A DNA stretch of 64,000 nucleotides from Desulfohalovibrio reitneri (GCF_000711295.1 NZ_JOMJ01000003.1:199001-263000), one strand, 5' to 3'; positions 9,008-17,102 are shown, counted from the first letter of the stretch. Notes: generated by a model from the sequence alone, not told the origin. A program made the numbers and translations.

Positions 9008-9718
9008 TTATCGGACAGGAGGATGGGAACTTGAGGGGGCGGCCAATGATTTTTTCGCCTCGGCCACGAAACGGCGCACCTTGTCTGGGTTCTTGGTCCC
9101 GTCCGCATCCTCCAGCCCGGTGTGGGCGTCCACCCCGGCGGGGCGCACCAGCCGCACAGCCTCGGCCACGTTGTCCGGGGTAAGCCCCCCGGCCAGGATG
9201 AGGGGGCGTCCGCAGCGGCGGGCCAGCTCCCGGTCCACCTCCCAGGGGTGGGTCAGGCCGGTGGCCCCGCTGGCTCCGGTGGCGGGGTCGAAGGTGTCGG
9301 TGATGAAGGCGTGGCAGTGGGGCGCCAGGGCTTCGGCCTCGGCCAGCAGGGGGGCGGAGTCGGGCGAGCGCACAATGAGGGAGGCGATGATCAGGGTGCG
9401 CGGCAGGGCGCTCCGCACCGCCGCCAGGGTTCCGGGGGGATGGCCTCCGTGCAGCTGCACCGCCCCGGCGTCCAGCCTGCGGCACAGGGCGGCGGTTTCG
9501 GCCGGGTTGGACTCGTAGGTTATCAGGCAGACGCGCTCCCCGCCCACGTCGCGGGCCAGGGCGGCGGCCTCGTCCTCGCTCATGTCTGGGTCGTGCACGG
9601 GCAGGCGCAGGGGCAGGCCCAGCAAATCCGCGCCCGCGTCCAGCAGCATGACCGCCTCTTCGCGGCCGCGCACCCCGGCGATCTGAACCAGGCGCGGTGG
9701 CAGGCGCGGCGCGTCCAT
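9008..9718 (-). CDS. Phosphoribosylanthranilate-isomerase-fold protein lacking the catalytic cysteine
   Basis: A 236-residue TIM-barrel protein of the TrpF family. The N-terminal motif that is normally KICG reads VQIAG, so the general-base cysteine is alanine. The region around the general acid keeps an aspartate (FITDTFDP), followed by GASGATGLTHPW, which resembles the TrpF GGTGxxFxW segment. The phosphate-binding end is altered to GVDAHTGLED from the usual GVDxSSGVE. No other trp gene is nearby. Its ATG shares one base with the kaiB stop (TGATG). Family membership is clear; tryptophan synthesis is unlikely and the true role is unknown. Confidence 0.75.
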   Translation of the reverse strand: MDAPRLPPRLVQIAGVRGREEAVMLLDAGADLLGLPLRLPVHDPDMSEDEAAALARDVGGERVCLITYESNPAETAALCRRLDAGAVQLHGGHPPGTLAAVRSALPRTLIIASLIVRSPDSAPLLAEAEALAPHCHAFITDTFDPATGASGATGLTHPWEVDRELARRCGRPLILAGGLTPDNVAEAVRLVRPAGVDAHTGLEDADGTKNPDKVRRFVAEAKKSLAAPSSSHPPVR

Positions 9719-9996
9719 CAGGCGGGGTAGACGTCCAGGCCCAGCAGGACCTGGTCGCGGTCGGACAAATCGCCGATGACGCGCCGCAGAGGCGGCGGCA
9801 GCTCCTTGATGAGGGTTGGGGTGGCCAGGATTTTCTCGTCCTCGGCCAACTGGGGACGCTCCAGGATGTCCACGATGCGCAGCTCGTAGCGTCCTTTGAG
9901 ATCTTCGTCACAGATCTTCCGCAGATTGGCCACCGCCCGCTCCGAGGTGGGGGTCTTGCCTGTCACGTAGAGGGTCAGCACGTAGTGGTCGGCCAT
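9718..9996 (-). CDS. kaiB: Circadian clock protein KaiB
   Basis: A 92-residue KaiB. It keeps [19 protein letters not shown], the segment [20 protein letters not shown], and [16 protein letters not shown], which line up closely with cyanobacterial KaiB. The Gly and Asp of LLGLD correspond to the positions (G88 and D90 in Synechococcus) linked to KaiB fold switching. In cyanobacteria KaiB binds the CI ring of phosphorylated KaiC and sequesters KaiA. Here it sits two bases after a receiver protein with a KaiA-type domain. No KaiC is in this window, so a partner must be encoded elsewhere or the protein works without one. Confidence 0.92.
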   Translation of the reverse strand: MADHYVLTLYVTGKTPTSERAVANLRKICDEDLKGRYELRIVDILERPQLAEDEKILATPTLIKELPPPLRRVIGDLSDRDQVLLGLDVYPA

Positions 9997-9998
9997 TC

Positions 9999-10826
9999 TC
10001 AGCTCGCTTTGCGCTCGGTCCGCGCCGGTTTTTCCGAGGGGAAGCCCAGGCAGGTTTCGCGGTACATGGAGGCCAGGTAGCCCATCAACTCCACCAGCAG
10101 CATGCGCCCCTCATCCAGGTACAAGGCGTATCGCTTGGGCACGTCGATCTCGCCGTGTTTGCGCTCGAGGGCTTCCGTGTGCACATCGGCCAGGTCCTTG
10201 GGGCCGGCCTTGAGGTAGACCAGTTCGCCCGCGAACTCTCGCAGGGCGGAGGAGACATCGTGCTGCTCCTTGTAAATGCGGTTCTCCGCGGCCAGATCGA
10301 GGAGGCGTCCGTAGCGGTCCACGAAGTCCCCGAACGCCTCCGGAGCGGTCTGGGAGATGTCGGCCGAGCCCATGAGGCGGCCGCGCAGGGAGAGTGAGCC
10401 GCCGCAGGTCGCCTCCTCGCCGTTGATCTGTTCCCGCAACCGCTGCCGTTCCACGGCGTATCGCAGGGAGCGGGAGAACATTTCCTCGCTGACGGTGTTT
10501 TTGTCCAGAAAGTCCTGGGCCCCCATCTGCACAGCCTTGACCCCCAGGGATTCGTCCCCGTGGCCGGTAAGGATGACGATGGGGAGGACCCGAGGAGCCT
10601 CCAGCACGGCCTGCAGGGTCTCCAGGCCGCTGGAGTCGGGCAGCATGAGGTCCAGCAGCACCAGGTCCGCTCCCACCTCGCCCAGGGCGCGGAGCCCATC
10701 GGAAAGGTTGGTCTCGTGGCGCAAATCGAACGTCACGCCGGGTACCCGGTCCACCAGTTCGGATATCATTTCGGCGTCGTCCGGGTTGTCCTCGATGAGG
10801 AGCAGGGAGACGTTGGTCTTGCTCAT
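9999..10826 (-). CDS. Response regulator with a KaiA/RsbU-type C-terminal domain
   Basis: 275 residues. An N-terminal receiver domain (about 1-130) has the acidic pair (LLIEDNPDD), phosphoacceptor Asp ([12 protein letters not shown]), Thr (VILTGHGDE) and Lys (FLDKN), so it should be phosphorylatable. A linker leads to a helical domain at about 175-262, with [29 protein letters not shown] and [20 protein letters not shown]. This pattern follows the KaiA C-terminal domain, including the LxxMYR ending, and more loosely the RsbU N-terminal domain of the same fold. The layout recalls KaiA3 of Synechocystis. It is the first gene of the kaiB operon. The KaiA-like call is by eye but supported by the neighbour. 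Confidence 0.72.
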   Translation of the reverse strand: MSKTNVSLLLIEDNPDDAEMISELVDRVPGVTFDLRHETNLSDGLRALGEVGADLVLLDLMLPDSSGLETLQAVLEAPRVLPIVILTGHGDESLGVKAVQMGAQDFLDKNTVSEEMFSRSLRYAVERQRLREQINGEEATCGGSLSLRGRLMGSADISQTAPEAFGDFVDRYGRLLDLAAENRIYKEQHDVSSALREFAGELVYLKAGPKDLADVHTEALERKHGEIDVPKRYALYLDEGRMLLVELMGYLASMYRETCLGFPSEKPARTERKAS

Positions 10827-10858
10827 GGGCGCGTATCCGATGCCAACGGGTTTGTGGG

Positions 10859-10887
10859 ATTATCGGTAAAAAAGGTGCCCGTTTCAC
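10859..10887 (-). promoter_or_regulatory. Candidate promoter of the kai operon
   Basis: Reading leftward, GTGAAA at 10887-10882 and GATAAT at 10864-10859 are separated by 17 bases; the -10 matches the consensus at five of six positions, the -35 only partly. A transcript would have a short leader of about 25 bases. The -35 lies inside the terminator hairpin of the upstream gene. Confidence 0.35.
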
Positions 10888-10891
10888 GGGC
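10868..10891 (-). terminator. Intrinsic terminator after the DUF5658-like gene
   Basis: On the minus strand the stem GCCCGT/ACGGGC with loop GAA (10891-10877) is followed by six T (10873-10868). It begins six bases after the stop of the upstream membrane protein and should separate that gene from the kai operon. Confidence 0.65.
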
Positions 10892-10896
10892 GGGGG

Positions 10897-11193
10897 TCAA
10901 GGTCGGCTGGTGCGTCGCAACTGGCGGAGATTGGACCAGACTGCGGCTACGTGGAGCAGGGCGACCAGGCCCAGGGCCCAGGTGGCCAGGGGGTCGGGAC
11001 TGGCCGCCAGAAAGGCGGTCGCGGGAAGGGCGATGGCCAGCTTGGCCCACCACCAGCGGCGGCGGAAAAGGCGCATGAGCAGGCGCACGCCGGGATTCAG
11101 CTCCCTTCCGCCCCGGCTGAGCAGGGCGTTGGTGGTCAGGATGTCGGGAACCTGAAGGACGGCCGTCAGGGCGGCCAGGAGCCAGTCGAGCAC
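10897..11193 (-). CDS. Small membrane protein (DUF5658-like)
   Basis: A 98-residue protein with three or four hydrophobic segments. The N-terminus carries LQVPDILTTNALLSRGGRE followed by LNPGVRLLMRLF, the pattern of small DUF5658 membrane proteins (aspartate in helix one, then a GG-x-ELNP turn). The C-terminus is basic (NLRQLRRTSRP). It ends just before an intrinsic terminator, so it is probably not part of the kai transcript. Function unknown. Confidence 0.6.
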   Translation of the reverse strand: MLDWLLAALTAVLQVPDILTTNALLSRGGRELNPGVRLLMRLFRRRWWWAKLAIALPATAFLAASPDPLATWALGLVALLHVAAVWSNLRQLRRTSRP

Positions 11194-11205
11194 GGGCGAG
11201 GAGCG

Positions 11206-11231
11206 CGGGCCGCCGCGGAAGCGGCGGCCCG
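11206..11231. other. GC-rich hairpin without a T tract
   Basis: A perfect 11-bp stem (CGGGCCGCCGC/GCGGCGGCCCG) closed by GGAA lies just beyond the stop of the leftward gene at 11240. There is no T run, so if it ends transcription it would not be a classical intrinsic terminator; 3'-end protection is another possibility. Confidence 0.45.
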
Positions 11232-11239
11232 TGGGGGAA

Positions 11240-11482
11240 CTAGATGAAGTAGGTCTTCATGTAGTCGTCGACTTCCTCGCCCAGGGCGTTGAAGAAGTGC
11301 TCCACCTTGTTCGACTCGGTCTTTTGCATCTTGCTGGCGACGTTGCCCGCCTTGTTGTAGACCTCTTCAAAGGCTGCCTCGGACAGACCGGACATCTTCA
11401 GGGCCTCTTCCTTGGAAATCTTGCCGAGATGGGCGAACACGGCGGCCATAACGCCCATGGACTTCTGGATGTTCTCGGGCAT
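11240..11482 (-). CDS. Small helical protein of unknown function
   Basis: An 80-residue protein beginning MPENIQKSMGVMAAVFAHLG, all predicted helix, with a charged middle (ISKEEALKMSGLSEAAFEEV) and ending DDYMKTYFI. No cysteines, signal peptide or membrane helix. The ATG at 11482 follows GAGGAGAAACC, a strong ribosome site. It is flanked by gaps on both sides, so it is probably a single-gene transcript. The low Ala/Arg content compared with neighbours suggests a well-expressed, constrained small protein (inference). Confidence 0.65.
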   Translation of the reverse strand: MPENIQKSMGVMAAVFAHLGKISKEEALKMSGLSEAAFEEVYNKAGNVASKMQKTESNKVEHFFNALGEEVDDYMKTYFI

Positions 11483-11561
11483 GGTTTCTCCTCGTGACAA
11501 CGTTATGTGAATAATTTCCCTTTTTACGCGGGATGCTTCGCAAAGGCAAGCACCCGGGGAA

Positions 11562-12503
11562 TCAGGCGGACAGCGGAGTGATGCGCTCGATGGTCTCCAG
11601 CACGTACAGCCCGTCCTCGCCGGTGATGGGCAGCCGGCCGCCGGTCTGAACAGCCTCGAGGAACTGGATCAGCTCCTCGCGCACGGGCTCCTTGAAGACG
11701 ATGGGCCATTCGCGGACGTTGTAGCTGGCTTGGTAGCTCTCGAATTTGCTGTATTCCTTGACCTGCTGGGTGATGAGGTTGGCCTCGATGTAGCGCGTGT
11801 TGGTGGCCACGCGGATGTGGCGCGACTTGTACGGCGTGATCCAGTTGCAGTTCATCTGCACCAGCACGCCGTTGTCCATCTCGCCGGAAATGACCACCGT
11901 GTCCTCGTGCTCGCCGATGTTGCGGGAGGTGAAGGCGCAGATGTCGCGGTAGCGGGAGCCGGAAAGGTGGCAGCAGAGGTCGATGTCGTGGGAGGCCAGG
12001 TCGCGCACCACGCCGACGTCCTGGATGCGGGGCGGGTAGGGGCCCACGCGCTCGATCATGATGGAGATGATCTGGTCGTCGCCGTCCAGCAGCTGGGCCA
12101 CGCGCTGCACCGCCGGGTTGAAGCGCTCGATGTGGCCGACCATGAGGGGCACGCCGCGCTGTTTGGCGGTTTCCACCAGGTTGCGCCCCTCTTCCACTGT
12201 GGCCGCCAGGGGCTTTTCCACCAGCAGGGGGATGGAGAGCTCGATGGCTTTCATGGCCAGGTTCTGGTGGTGGATTGTGGGCACGCAGATGCTCAGGGCG
12301 TCAAGGCCCTGGTCCAGCAGGGGGTCGATGTCCGTGAAAGTGGGCACGTCGAATTCGTTGGCCACGGTCTCCAGGACTTCCTCGTTGGTGTCCATGACGC
12401 CGACCACGTCCACTTTGGGCATCTGGGAGTAGTTGCGGAGATGCACCCGGCCCATCCAGCCGAGGCCGACCACGGCCACACGCATGCGTTTGCTATCGGT
12501 CAT
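11562..12503 (-). CDS. Gfo/Idh/MocA-family NAD(P)-dependent oxidoreductase
   Basis: A 313-residue sugar dehydrogenase. The Rossmann motif VVGLGWMGRVHLRNY is at the N-terminus, LLVEKPLA carries the EKP signature lysine, and GHIERFNPAVQR with ASHDIDLCCHLSG fits the C-terminal substrate domain. Substrates of this family are usually nucleotide sugars. It diverges from lpxB. In bacteria that build 2,3-diamino sugars into lipid A, the Gfo/Idh enzyme GnnA is encoded next to lpx genes with an aminotransferase GnnB; no GnnB is seen here, so that role is only a possibility. Confidence 0.82.
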   Translation of the reverse strand: MTDSKRMRVAVVGLGWMGRVHLRNYSQMPKVDVVGVMDTNEEVLETVANEFDVPTFTDIDPLLDQGLDALSICVPTIHHQNLAMKAIELSIPLLVEKPLAATVEEGRNLVETAKQRGVPLMVGHIERFNPAVQRVAQLLDGDDQIISIMIERVGPYPPRIQDVGVVRDLASHDIDLCCHLSGSRYRDICAFTSRNIGEHEDTVVISGEMDNGVLVQMNCNWITPYKSRHIRVATNTRYIEANLITQQVKEYSKFESYQASYNVREWPIVFKEPVREELIQFLEAVQTGGRLPITGEDGLYVLETIERITPLSA

Positions 12504-12531
12504 GTGTTTTCGTCTCTTGTCAGGTGTTGCG

Positions 12532-12560
12532 AAAAAGGGGAAAGGTGGTTGCCTTTCCCC
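12532..12560 (-). promoter_or_regulatory. Terminator-like hairpin in the leader of the Gfo/Idh gene
   Basis: On the minus strand a nine-base stem (GGGGAAAGG/CCTTTCCCC, 12560-12537) with a six-base loop is followed by five T (12536-12532), 29 bases before the Gfo/Idh start. It faces that gene, so it could attenuate it or block antisense transcripts arriving from lpxB. A 24-codon frame (12574-12500) runs through the hairpin and its TGA overlaps the Gfo/Idh ATG, but it lacks a clear ribosome site. Confidence 0.4.
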
Positions 12561-12627
12561 GGCAAAGAACTCATGTTCGTCGGCGCGTGAGAATAGACCT
12601 CCCCCAGCCCGATTTCAAGAAGAAGCC

Positions 12628-13761
12628 ATGCCCCAAAACCACATCTGGATCAACGCGGGCGAAGTCTCCGGCGACATGCACGGCGCGGCCCTGGCCAGGG
12701 CGCTGCTCAAAGGCCGCCCGGACCTGCGCCTGACGGGCATGGGCGGGGAGTACATGCGGGCGGCCGGGGTCCAGACGCGCCTGGACATCCGCGACCTCTC
12801 CGCCCTGGGGTTGACCGAGGTCGTCGCCTCCCTGCCGCGCGTCGGCAAGCTGCTGTGGCGCACCTGGCGCGAGCTGAAACGGCTGCGCCCGGCCGCCGTG
12901 GTGCTGCTGGACACCCCGGACTACACCTTCCAGGTGGCCCGCATGGCCCGCCGCCTGGGCATCCCGGTCTACTTCTACATCTCCCCCCAAGTCTGGGCCT
13001 GGCGCAAGGGGCGGGTCAATTTCCTCAGCCGGGTGGCCCGCGGGATATTCTGCATCCTGCCCTTCGAAGAGGCCTTTTACGCCGAGCACGGCGCGCGGGC
13101 CGAGTACGTGGGCAACCCCCTGCTGGACGAGCTGGCCGAGCGCCCCGACTTGGCCGAGGTTGAGCGCGAGCCGGGGCGGGTGCTGGTGCTGCCCGGCTCC
13201 CGCGCCAAAGAGGTGGACGCCCTGCTGCCCGAGTTCGGCGCGGCCGCGGCCATGCTTCTGGGGGAAGGGCGGGACCTGCGCTTCTCCCTGGCCCGAGCCC
13301 CCTCGGTGAGCGAGGAGCGCATCCGCGCCGACTGGCCGGGCGGCGTGCCCATGGACATCGTGCGGCCGGACGGCCGCTACGCGGCCATGAAGCGGGCGGA
13401 CATGGCCTGGGCCGCCTCGGGCACCGTTGCTCTGGAGACCGCCCTGCTGGGCACGCCGACCATCGTGGCCTACCGCCTCTCCGGGCTCACCTTCGCCCTG
13501 GCCAAACGCATCATCAAAGTGGAGCACATTTCCTTGCCCAACCTCATCCTGGGCGAGCGGGTCTTTCCCGAACTGTTGCAGGACGAGGCCTCGGCCGGAA
13601 CCATCGCCGCCCATGCCCGGCGATGGCTGCCTCCCGGCGAACTGGAGGCCGTGCGCCAGCGGCTGGCCGACCTGGCCGAGCGCATGGGCGAGCCGGGTGC
13701 GCCGGGACGGGCCGCTTCCAGCATCATCCAGGACCTGACGGAGCTGGGCCGGCTGCCCTGA
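12628..13761 (+). CDS. lpxB: Lipid-A-disaccharide synthase
   Basis: A 377-residue GT-B enzyme that joins UDP-2,3-diacylglucosamine and lipid X to form the lipid A disaccharide at the inner face of the membrane. It shows WINAGEVSGDMHGAAL at the N-terminus, GMGGEYMRAAG, the segment YISPQVWAW, YVGNPLLDEL, VLPGSRAKEV and ASGTVALETALLGTP, all typical of LpxB. ATG at 12628 opens directly with the conserved N-terminus and follows AAGAAG. Its presence shows the organism makes lipopolysaccharide. Glucokinase follows on the same strand after 77 bases. Confidence 0.93.
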   Translation: MPQNHIWINAGEVSGDMHGAALARALLKGRPDLRLTGMGGEYMRAAGVQTRLDIRDLSALGLTEVVASLPRVGKLLWRTWRELKRLRPAAVVLLDTPDYTFQVARMARRLGIPVYFYISPQVWAWRKGRVNFLSRVARGIFCILPFEEAFYAEHGARAEYVGNPLLDELAERPDLAEVEREPGRVLVLPGSRAKEVDALLPEFGAAAAMLLGEGRDLRFSLARAPSVSEERIRADWPGGVPMDIVRPDGRYAAMKRADMAWAASGTVALETALLGTPTIVAYRLSGLTFALAKRIIKVEHISLPNLILGERVFPELLQDEASAGTIAAHARRWLPPGELEAVRQRLADLAERMGEPGAPGRAASSIIQDLTELGRLP

Positions 13762-13838
13762 ATGGTATTCCGCCCGCTTCCGGCGAATTGTTTCCCCGCG
13801 CCTTGCCCATATTCTCCCGGTTCTGCTATGAGCCGGAT

Positions 13839-14792
13839 ATGTTGCGCATTCTGGCATCCGACATCGGGGGCACCTCCAGCCGGTTCCGCTTCTTTTCCGT
13901 TTCCGGACGCGATCTGGAACCTGGGGATTCCGTCACCCTGGACACGGCCTCGGCCGCCTCCCTGCCTGACCTGCTGGCCGGATTGCAGGCCGAGGGGCTG
14001 GACCCGGCGGGGGCGGACGCCCTGGTCCTGGCCGTGCCCGGCCCGGTGGAGCGGGGCACATTCGCCCGGGCCGCCAACATCGACTGGCACTTCGACCTGG
14101 CCGAGCTGGACTCCAAGCTGGCCGCCAAGACCCACCTCATCAACGATTTCGTGGCCCAGGGCTACGCCGCCCGCACGCGTTCCATGGAGGCCTCGCACCC
14201 GGTCAAGGACGGCGCGGCGGACCCGGAGGGCGCGCTTGCGGTCATCGGCGCGGGCACAGGCCTTGGGTACAGCGTCACCCTGCCGGGCGGCGAGGCGGGC
14301 TTTCTGGCCGTGGCCTCGGAAGGGGGGCACATGGCCTTTCCCTTCGTGGGCGACGAGGAGGAGGCATTCCACGTTTTTCTGCGCCGTGAGCGCGACATCC
14401 CGTACGCTTACGGCGACGCCGTGGTCTCCGGCTCCGGCCTGGCCGCGCTGCACGCCTTCCTCACCGGCCGCAAACGTAAGCCGCGCGAGGTGGCCGCGGA
14501 AATCGGCCCCGACTCGGAGACAACCCGCCTCTTCGCCCGCTTCTATGCCCGGGCCGCCCGCAATTGGACCCTGGCCACGGCCGCCCTTGGCGGTGTGGTG
14601 CTGTCCGGCGGGGTGGCCGCCAAGAACCCCTTCCTGGTGGACAACGACGCCTTCCGCGAGGAATTCGTCTCTTCTCCCTCCTATCCCGAACTGCTGCGGG
14701 ACATCCCGGTGCGGCTCAACCGGGACGAGGAGGCCGGGCTGTGGGGCGCGGCCTTGTACGGCGCGCAGCGGGCCGGACTGGGCGGAAGCTGA
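13839..14792 (+). CDS. glk: Glucokinase
   Basis: A 317-residue ATP-dependent glucokinase of the bacterial Glk type, making glucose 6-phosphate. It begins MLRILASDIGGTSSRFRFF (phosphate 1 motif), has LVLAVPGPVERG, HLINDFVAQGYA with the catalytic Asp, IGAGTGLGYS, SEGGHMAFP, and LGGVVLSGGVAAKN (adenosine motif) near the end. The ATG at 13839 lacks a clear ribosome site, but no better in-frame start exists because the family N-terminus begins here. It lies between lpxB and the TVP38 gene on the same strand and may be cotranscribed with both. Confidence 0.88.
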   Translation: MLRILASDIGGTSSRFRFFSVSGRDLEPGDSVTLDTASAASLPDLLAGLQAEGLDPAGADALVLAVPGPVERGTFARAANIDWHFDLAELDSKLAAKTHLINDFVAQGYAARTRSMEASHPVKDGAADPEGALAVIGAGTGLGYSVTLPGGEAGFLAVASEGGHMAFPFVGDEEEAFHVFLRRERDIPYAYGDAVVSGSGLAALHAFLTGRKRKPREVAAEIGPDSETTRLFARFYARAARNWTLATAALGGVVLSGGVAAKNPFLVDNDAFREEFVSSPSYPELLRDIPVRLNRDEEAGLWGAALYGAQRAGLGGS

Positions 14793-14809
14793 ACCATGCC
14801 GGAGTACGC

Positions 14810-15544
14810 GTGACAGCCAAGACCTGGAATAAGCTGGCCATCGTGGCCATCATCGCGGCCGCGGCGGCGGCCTTTTTTTTGCTGGACCTGCACCAGAAGC
14901 TGACCCTGGAGAACCTCAAGGCCTCCCGCGAGAGCCTGGAGCAACTCTACGCCCAGCACACCTTGGCCATGCTGGGCGGCTACTTCGCCGTCTATGTGCT
15001 CATGGCCGCCCTCAGCCTGCCCGGCGCGGCGGTGATGAGCCTGGCGGGCGCGGCGGTGTTCGGGTTTCTGCCCGCGCTGGTCGTGGTTTCCTTCGCCTCC
15101 GCCATCGGGGCCACCCTGGCCTGCGCCGTGGCCCGCTACCTCTTCCGCGATTGGGTCAAGGCGCGTTTCGGCGGGGAAAAGCTGGAGAAGATCAACGCGG
15201 GCATCAAGCGCGAGGGTGCCTTCTATCTCTTCACCCTGCGCCTCATCCCCGTCTTTCCCTTCTTCGCCATCAACCTGGTGGTGGGGCTGACGGACATGGC
15301 CCTGCGGACCTTCTACTGGGTCTCCCAGGTGGGCATGCTTCCGGGCACCGCTGTCTACGTCAACGCCGGGGTACAGCTGGGGCAGGTGCGGTCGGTGGGC
15401 GACATCTTCTCCCTGGACATCATTCTCTCCTTCGCCGCCCTGGGCTTGTTCCCCCTGGCGGCCAGGAAGGTCATGCGGTGGGTCAGGGGCAAACGGGCCG
15501 ACGAGGTCGAGCCGGAAACCGGCGGGGAGCGAGGCGATGGGTGA
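14810..15544 (+). CDS. TVP38/TMEM64-family membrane protein
   Basis: A 244-residue membrane protein with an N-terminal helix (LAIVAIIAAAAAAFFLL) and a VTT/SNARE-associated domain: GGYFAVYVLMAALSLPGAAV, then the re-entrant GATLACAVARYLFRDWV, and FTLRLIPVFPFFAINLVVG. Start is GTG at 14810 with GGAG upstream; no ATG is available in frame. It overlaps the flavoprotein gene by eight bases. The pairing of TVP38 with a mercuric-reductase-like oxidoreductase recurs in many bacteria, but the joint function is not established. Confidence 0.85.
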   Translation: MTAKTWNKLAIVAIIAAAAAAFFLLDLHQKLTLENLKASRESLEQLYAQHTLAMLGGYFAVYVLMAALSLPGAAVMSLAGAAVFGFLPALVVVSFASAIGATLACAVARYLFRDWVKARFGGEKLEKINAGIKREGAFYLFTLRLIPVFPFFAINLVVGLTDMALRTFYWVSQVGMLPGTAVYVNAGVQLGQVRSVGDIFSLDIILSFAALGLFPLAARKVMRWVRGKRADEVEPETGGERGDG

Positions 15545-17021
15545 GAAGTTCGACTACGACATCGGGGTCATCGGCGGCGGCGCGGCCGGGCTGACGGTCA
15601 CGGCCGGGGCGGCCCAGCTGGGCGCCAAGACGGTGCTCATCGAGAAGGAGCCCAAGCTGGGCGGGGACTGCCTGCACTACGGTTGCGTGCCCTCCAAGAC
15701 CCTCATCCGCACCGCCCGCGCCTACCACGAGATGAAGCGCGCCGAACGCTACGGCCTGCCCCGGGTCATCCCGGAGAAGGTGGATTTCCGTCGGGTGGCG
15801 GAGCGCATCCAGTCGGTCATCGACACCATCCAGAAGCACGACTCCCCGGAGCGGTTCTGCCGCCTGGGCGCGGAGGTGCGTTTTGGCCGCGCACGCTTCA
15901 CCGACGAGCATCAGGTGGAATTGGAGGACGGCCAGCGGGTGAGCGCCAAACGCTGGGTGCTGGCCACCGGCTCGGAGCCGGCCGTGCCGCCCATCTCCGG
16001 CCTGCGCGAGGCCGGCTGCCTGACCAACAAGGACATCTTCTCCCTGGAGGCGCTGCCGCCGTCCCTCATCGTGCTGGGAGCGGGGCCCATCGCCTGCGAG
16101 ATGGCCCAGGCCTTCCAGCGGCTGGGCTGCCAGGTCTCGGTCATCCAGCGGTCGGGGCAAATTCTGACCAAGGAGGACCCGGACATGGCCTCCATCGTGC
16201 TGGAGAGCCTGGAGCGCGAGGGGGTGAAGTTCCACCTGGGCACGGAGATCAGGAGCGTGCGCGTGGCGGGCGGCCACAAGGAGGTGGTTTTCGCCAAGAA
16301 CGGCCGGGAATGGACGGTCAAGGGCCACGAGATTCTGGCTGCTTTGGGGCGGGACATCGCCACCGACGGACTGGGCCTGAACAACGCCGGGGTGAAGCAC
16401 AGCCGCAAGGGCATCGAGGTGGACGCCAAGATGCGCACCTCGCAAAAGCATATTTTCGCCTGCGGCGACGCCACGGGCAAATACCTCTTCACCCACGCCG
16501 CCGGATACGAGGGCGGCATCGTGGTCTCCAACGCCGTCTTCCGCCTGCCGCGCAAGGCGGACTACACTTGGCTGCCCTGGTGCACCTACACCCAGCCGGA
16601 GCTGGCCAGCATCGGCCGTAACGAGGCCGCCCTCAAGCGGGACGGGGTGGAGTACGAGGTCTGGACGGAGGACTTTGCGGAGAACGACCGCGCCCAGGCC
16701 GAAGGGGAGGGGCGCGGCACGCTGAAGCTGCTGCTGGACGGCTCGGAGAATCCGCTGGGGGTGCAGATCGCCGGGCCCGGCGCGGGCGATTTGGTGGGCG
16801 AGTGGGTGGCCGCGCTCAACGGCAAGGTCAAGTTTTCCACCCTGGCCGGGGCGGTGCATCCCTATCCCACCCTGGCGGAGATCAACAAGAAGGTGGCCGG
16901 GTCGGTCTTTTCCAGAAAGGTCTTTTCCGACACGGTCAAGAAAGGATTGCATTTCCTCTTCCACTACAAGGGCCGGGCCTGCGAAATGCCTGAAGAGGCC
17001 GAGGAGGGCGGGCGGGGCTGA
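15537..17021 (+). CDS. FAD-dependent pyridine nucleotide-disulfide oxidoreductase (mercuric reductase-like)
   Basis: A 494-residue class I flavoprotein disulfide reductase. Domains in order: FAD binding (IGVIGGGAAGLTVTAG), the redox disulfide GGDCLHYGCVPSKT, NAD(P) binding (LIVLGAGPIACEMAQAF), a second FAD motif (HIFACGDATGKYLFTH) and the dimer domain with HPYPTLAEINKK, where His-Glu would form the catalytic dyad. The N-terminal HMA domain and C-terminal vicinal cysteines of true mercuric reductases are absent, as is a lipoamide partner complex nearby. The start overlaps the TVP38 gene, so the two are translated together. The electron acceptor is unknown. Confidence 0.85.
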   Translation: MGEKFDYDIGVIGGGAAGLTVTAGAAQLGAKTVLIEKEPKLGGDCLHYGCVPSKTLIRTARAYHEMKRAERYGLPRVIPEKVDFRRVAERIQSVIDTIQKHDSPERFCRLGAEVRFGRARFTDEHQVELEDGQRVSAKRWVLATGSEPAVPPISGLREAGCLTNKDIFSLEALPPSLIVLGAGPIACEMAQAFQRLGCQVSVIQRSGQILTKEDPDMASIVLESLEREGVKFHLGTEIRSVRVAGGHKEVVFAKNGREWTVKGHEILAALGRDIATDGLGLNNAGVKHSRKGIEVDAKMRTSQKHIFACGDATGKYLFTHAAGYEGGIVVSNAVFRLPRKADYTWLPWCTYTQPELASIGRNEAALKRDGVEYEVWTEDFAENDRAQAEGEGRGTLKLLLDGSENPLGVQIAGPGAGDLVGEWVAALNGKVKFSTLAGAVHPYPTLAEINKKVAGSVFSRKVFSDTVKKGLHFLFHYKGRACEMPEEAEEGGRG

Positions 17022-17102
17022 CTTGCCCTCGCCCCCGCATGTGGGGTAAGCGGGAGCCGCGCCGCGCGGTTCTCCGCCGCAATTCCCGGCGCTGGAAGCC
17101 CC

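Noticed and set aside
9008..9718. Canonical trpF
   Set aside because: The catalytic cysteine is replaced by alanine and no trp genes are near.
9718..10826. A complete kaiABC locus
   Set aside because: No P-loop KaiC protein is encoded in the window.
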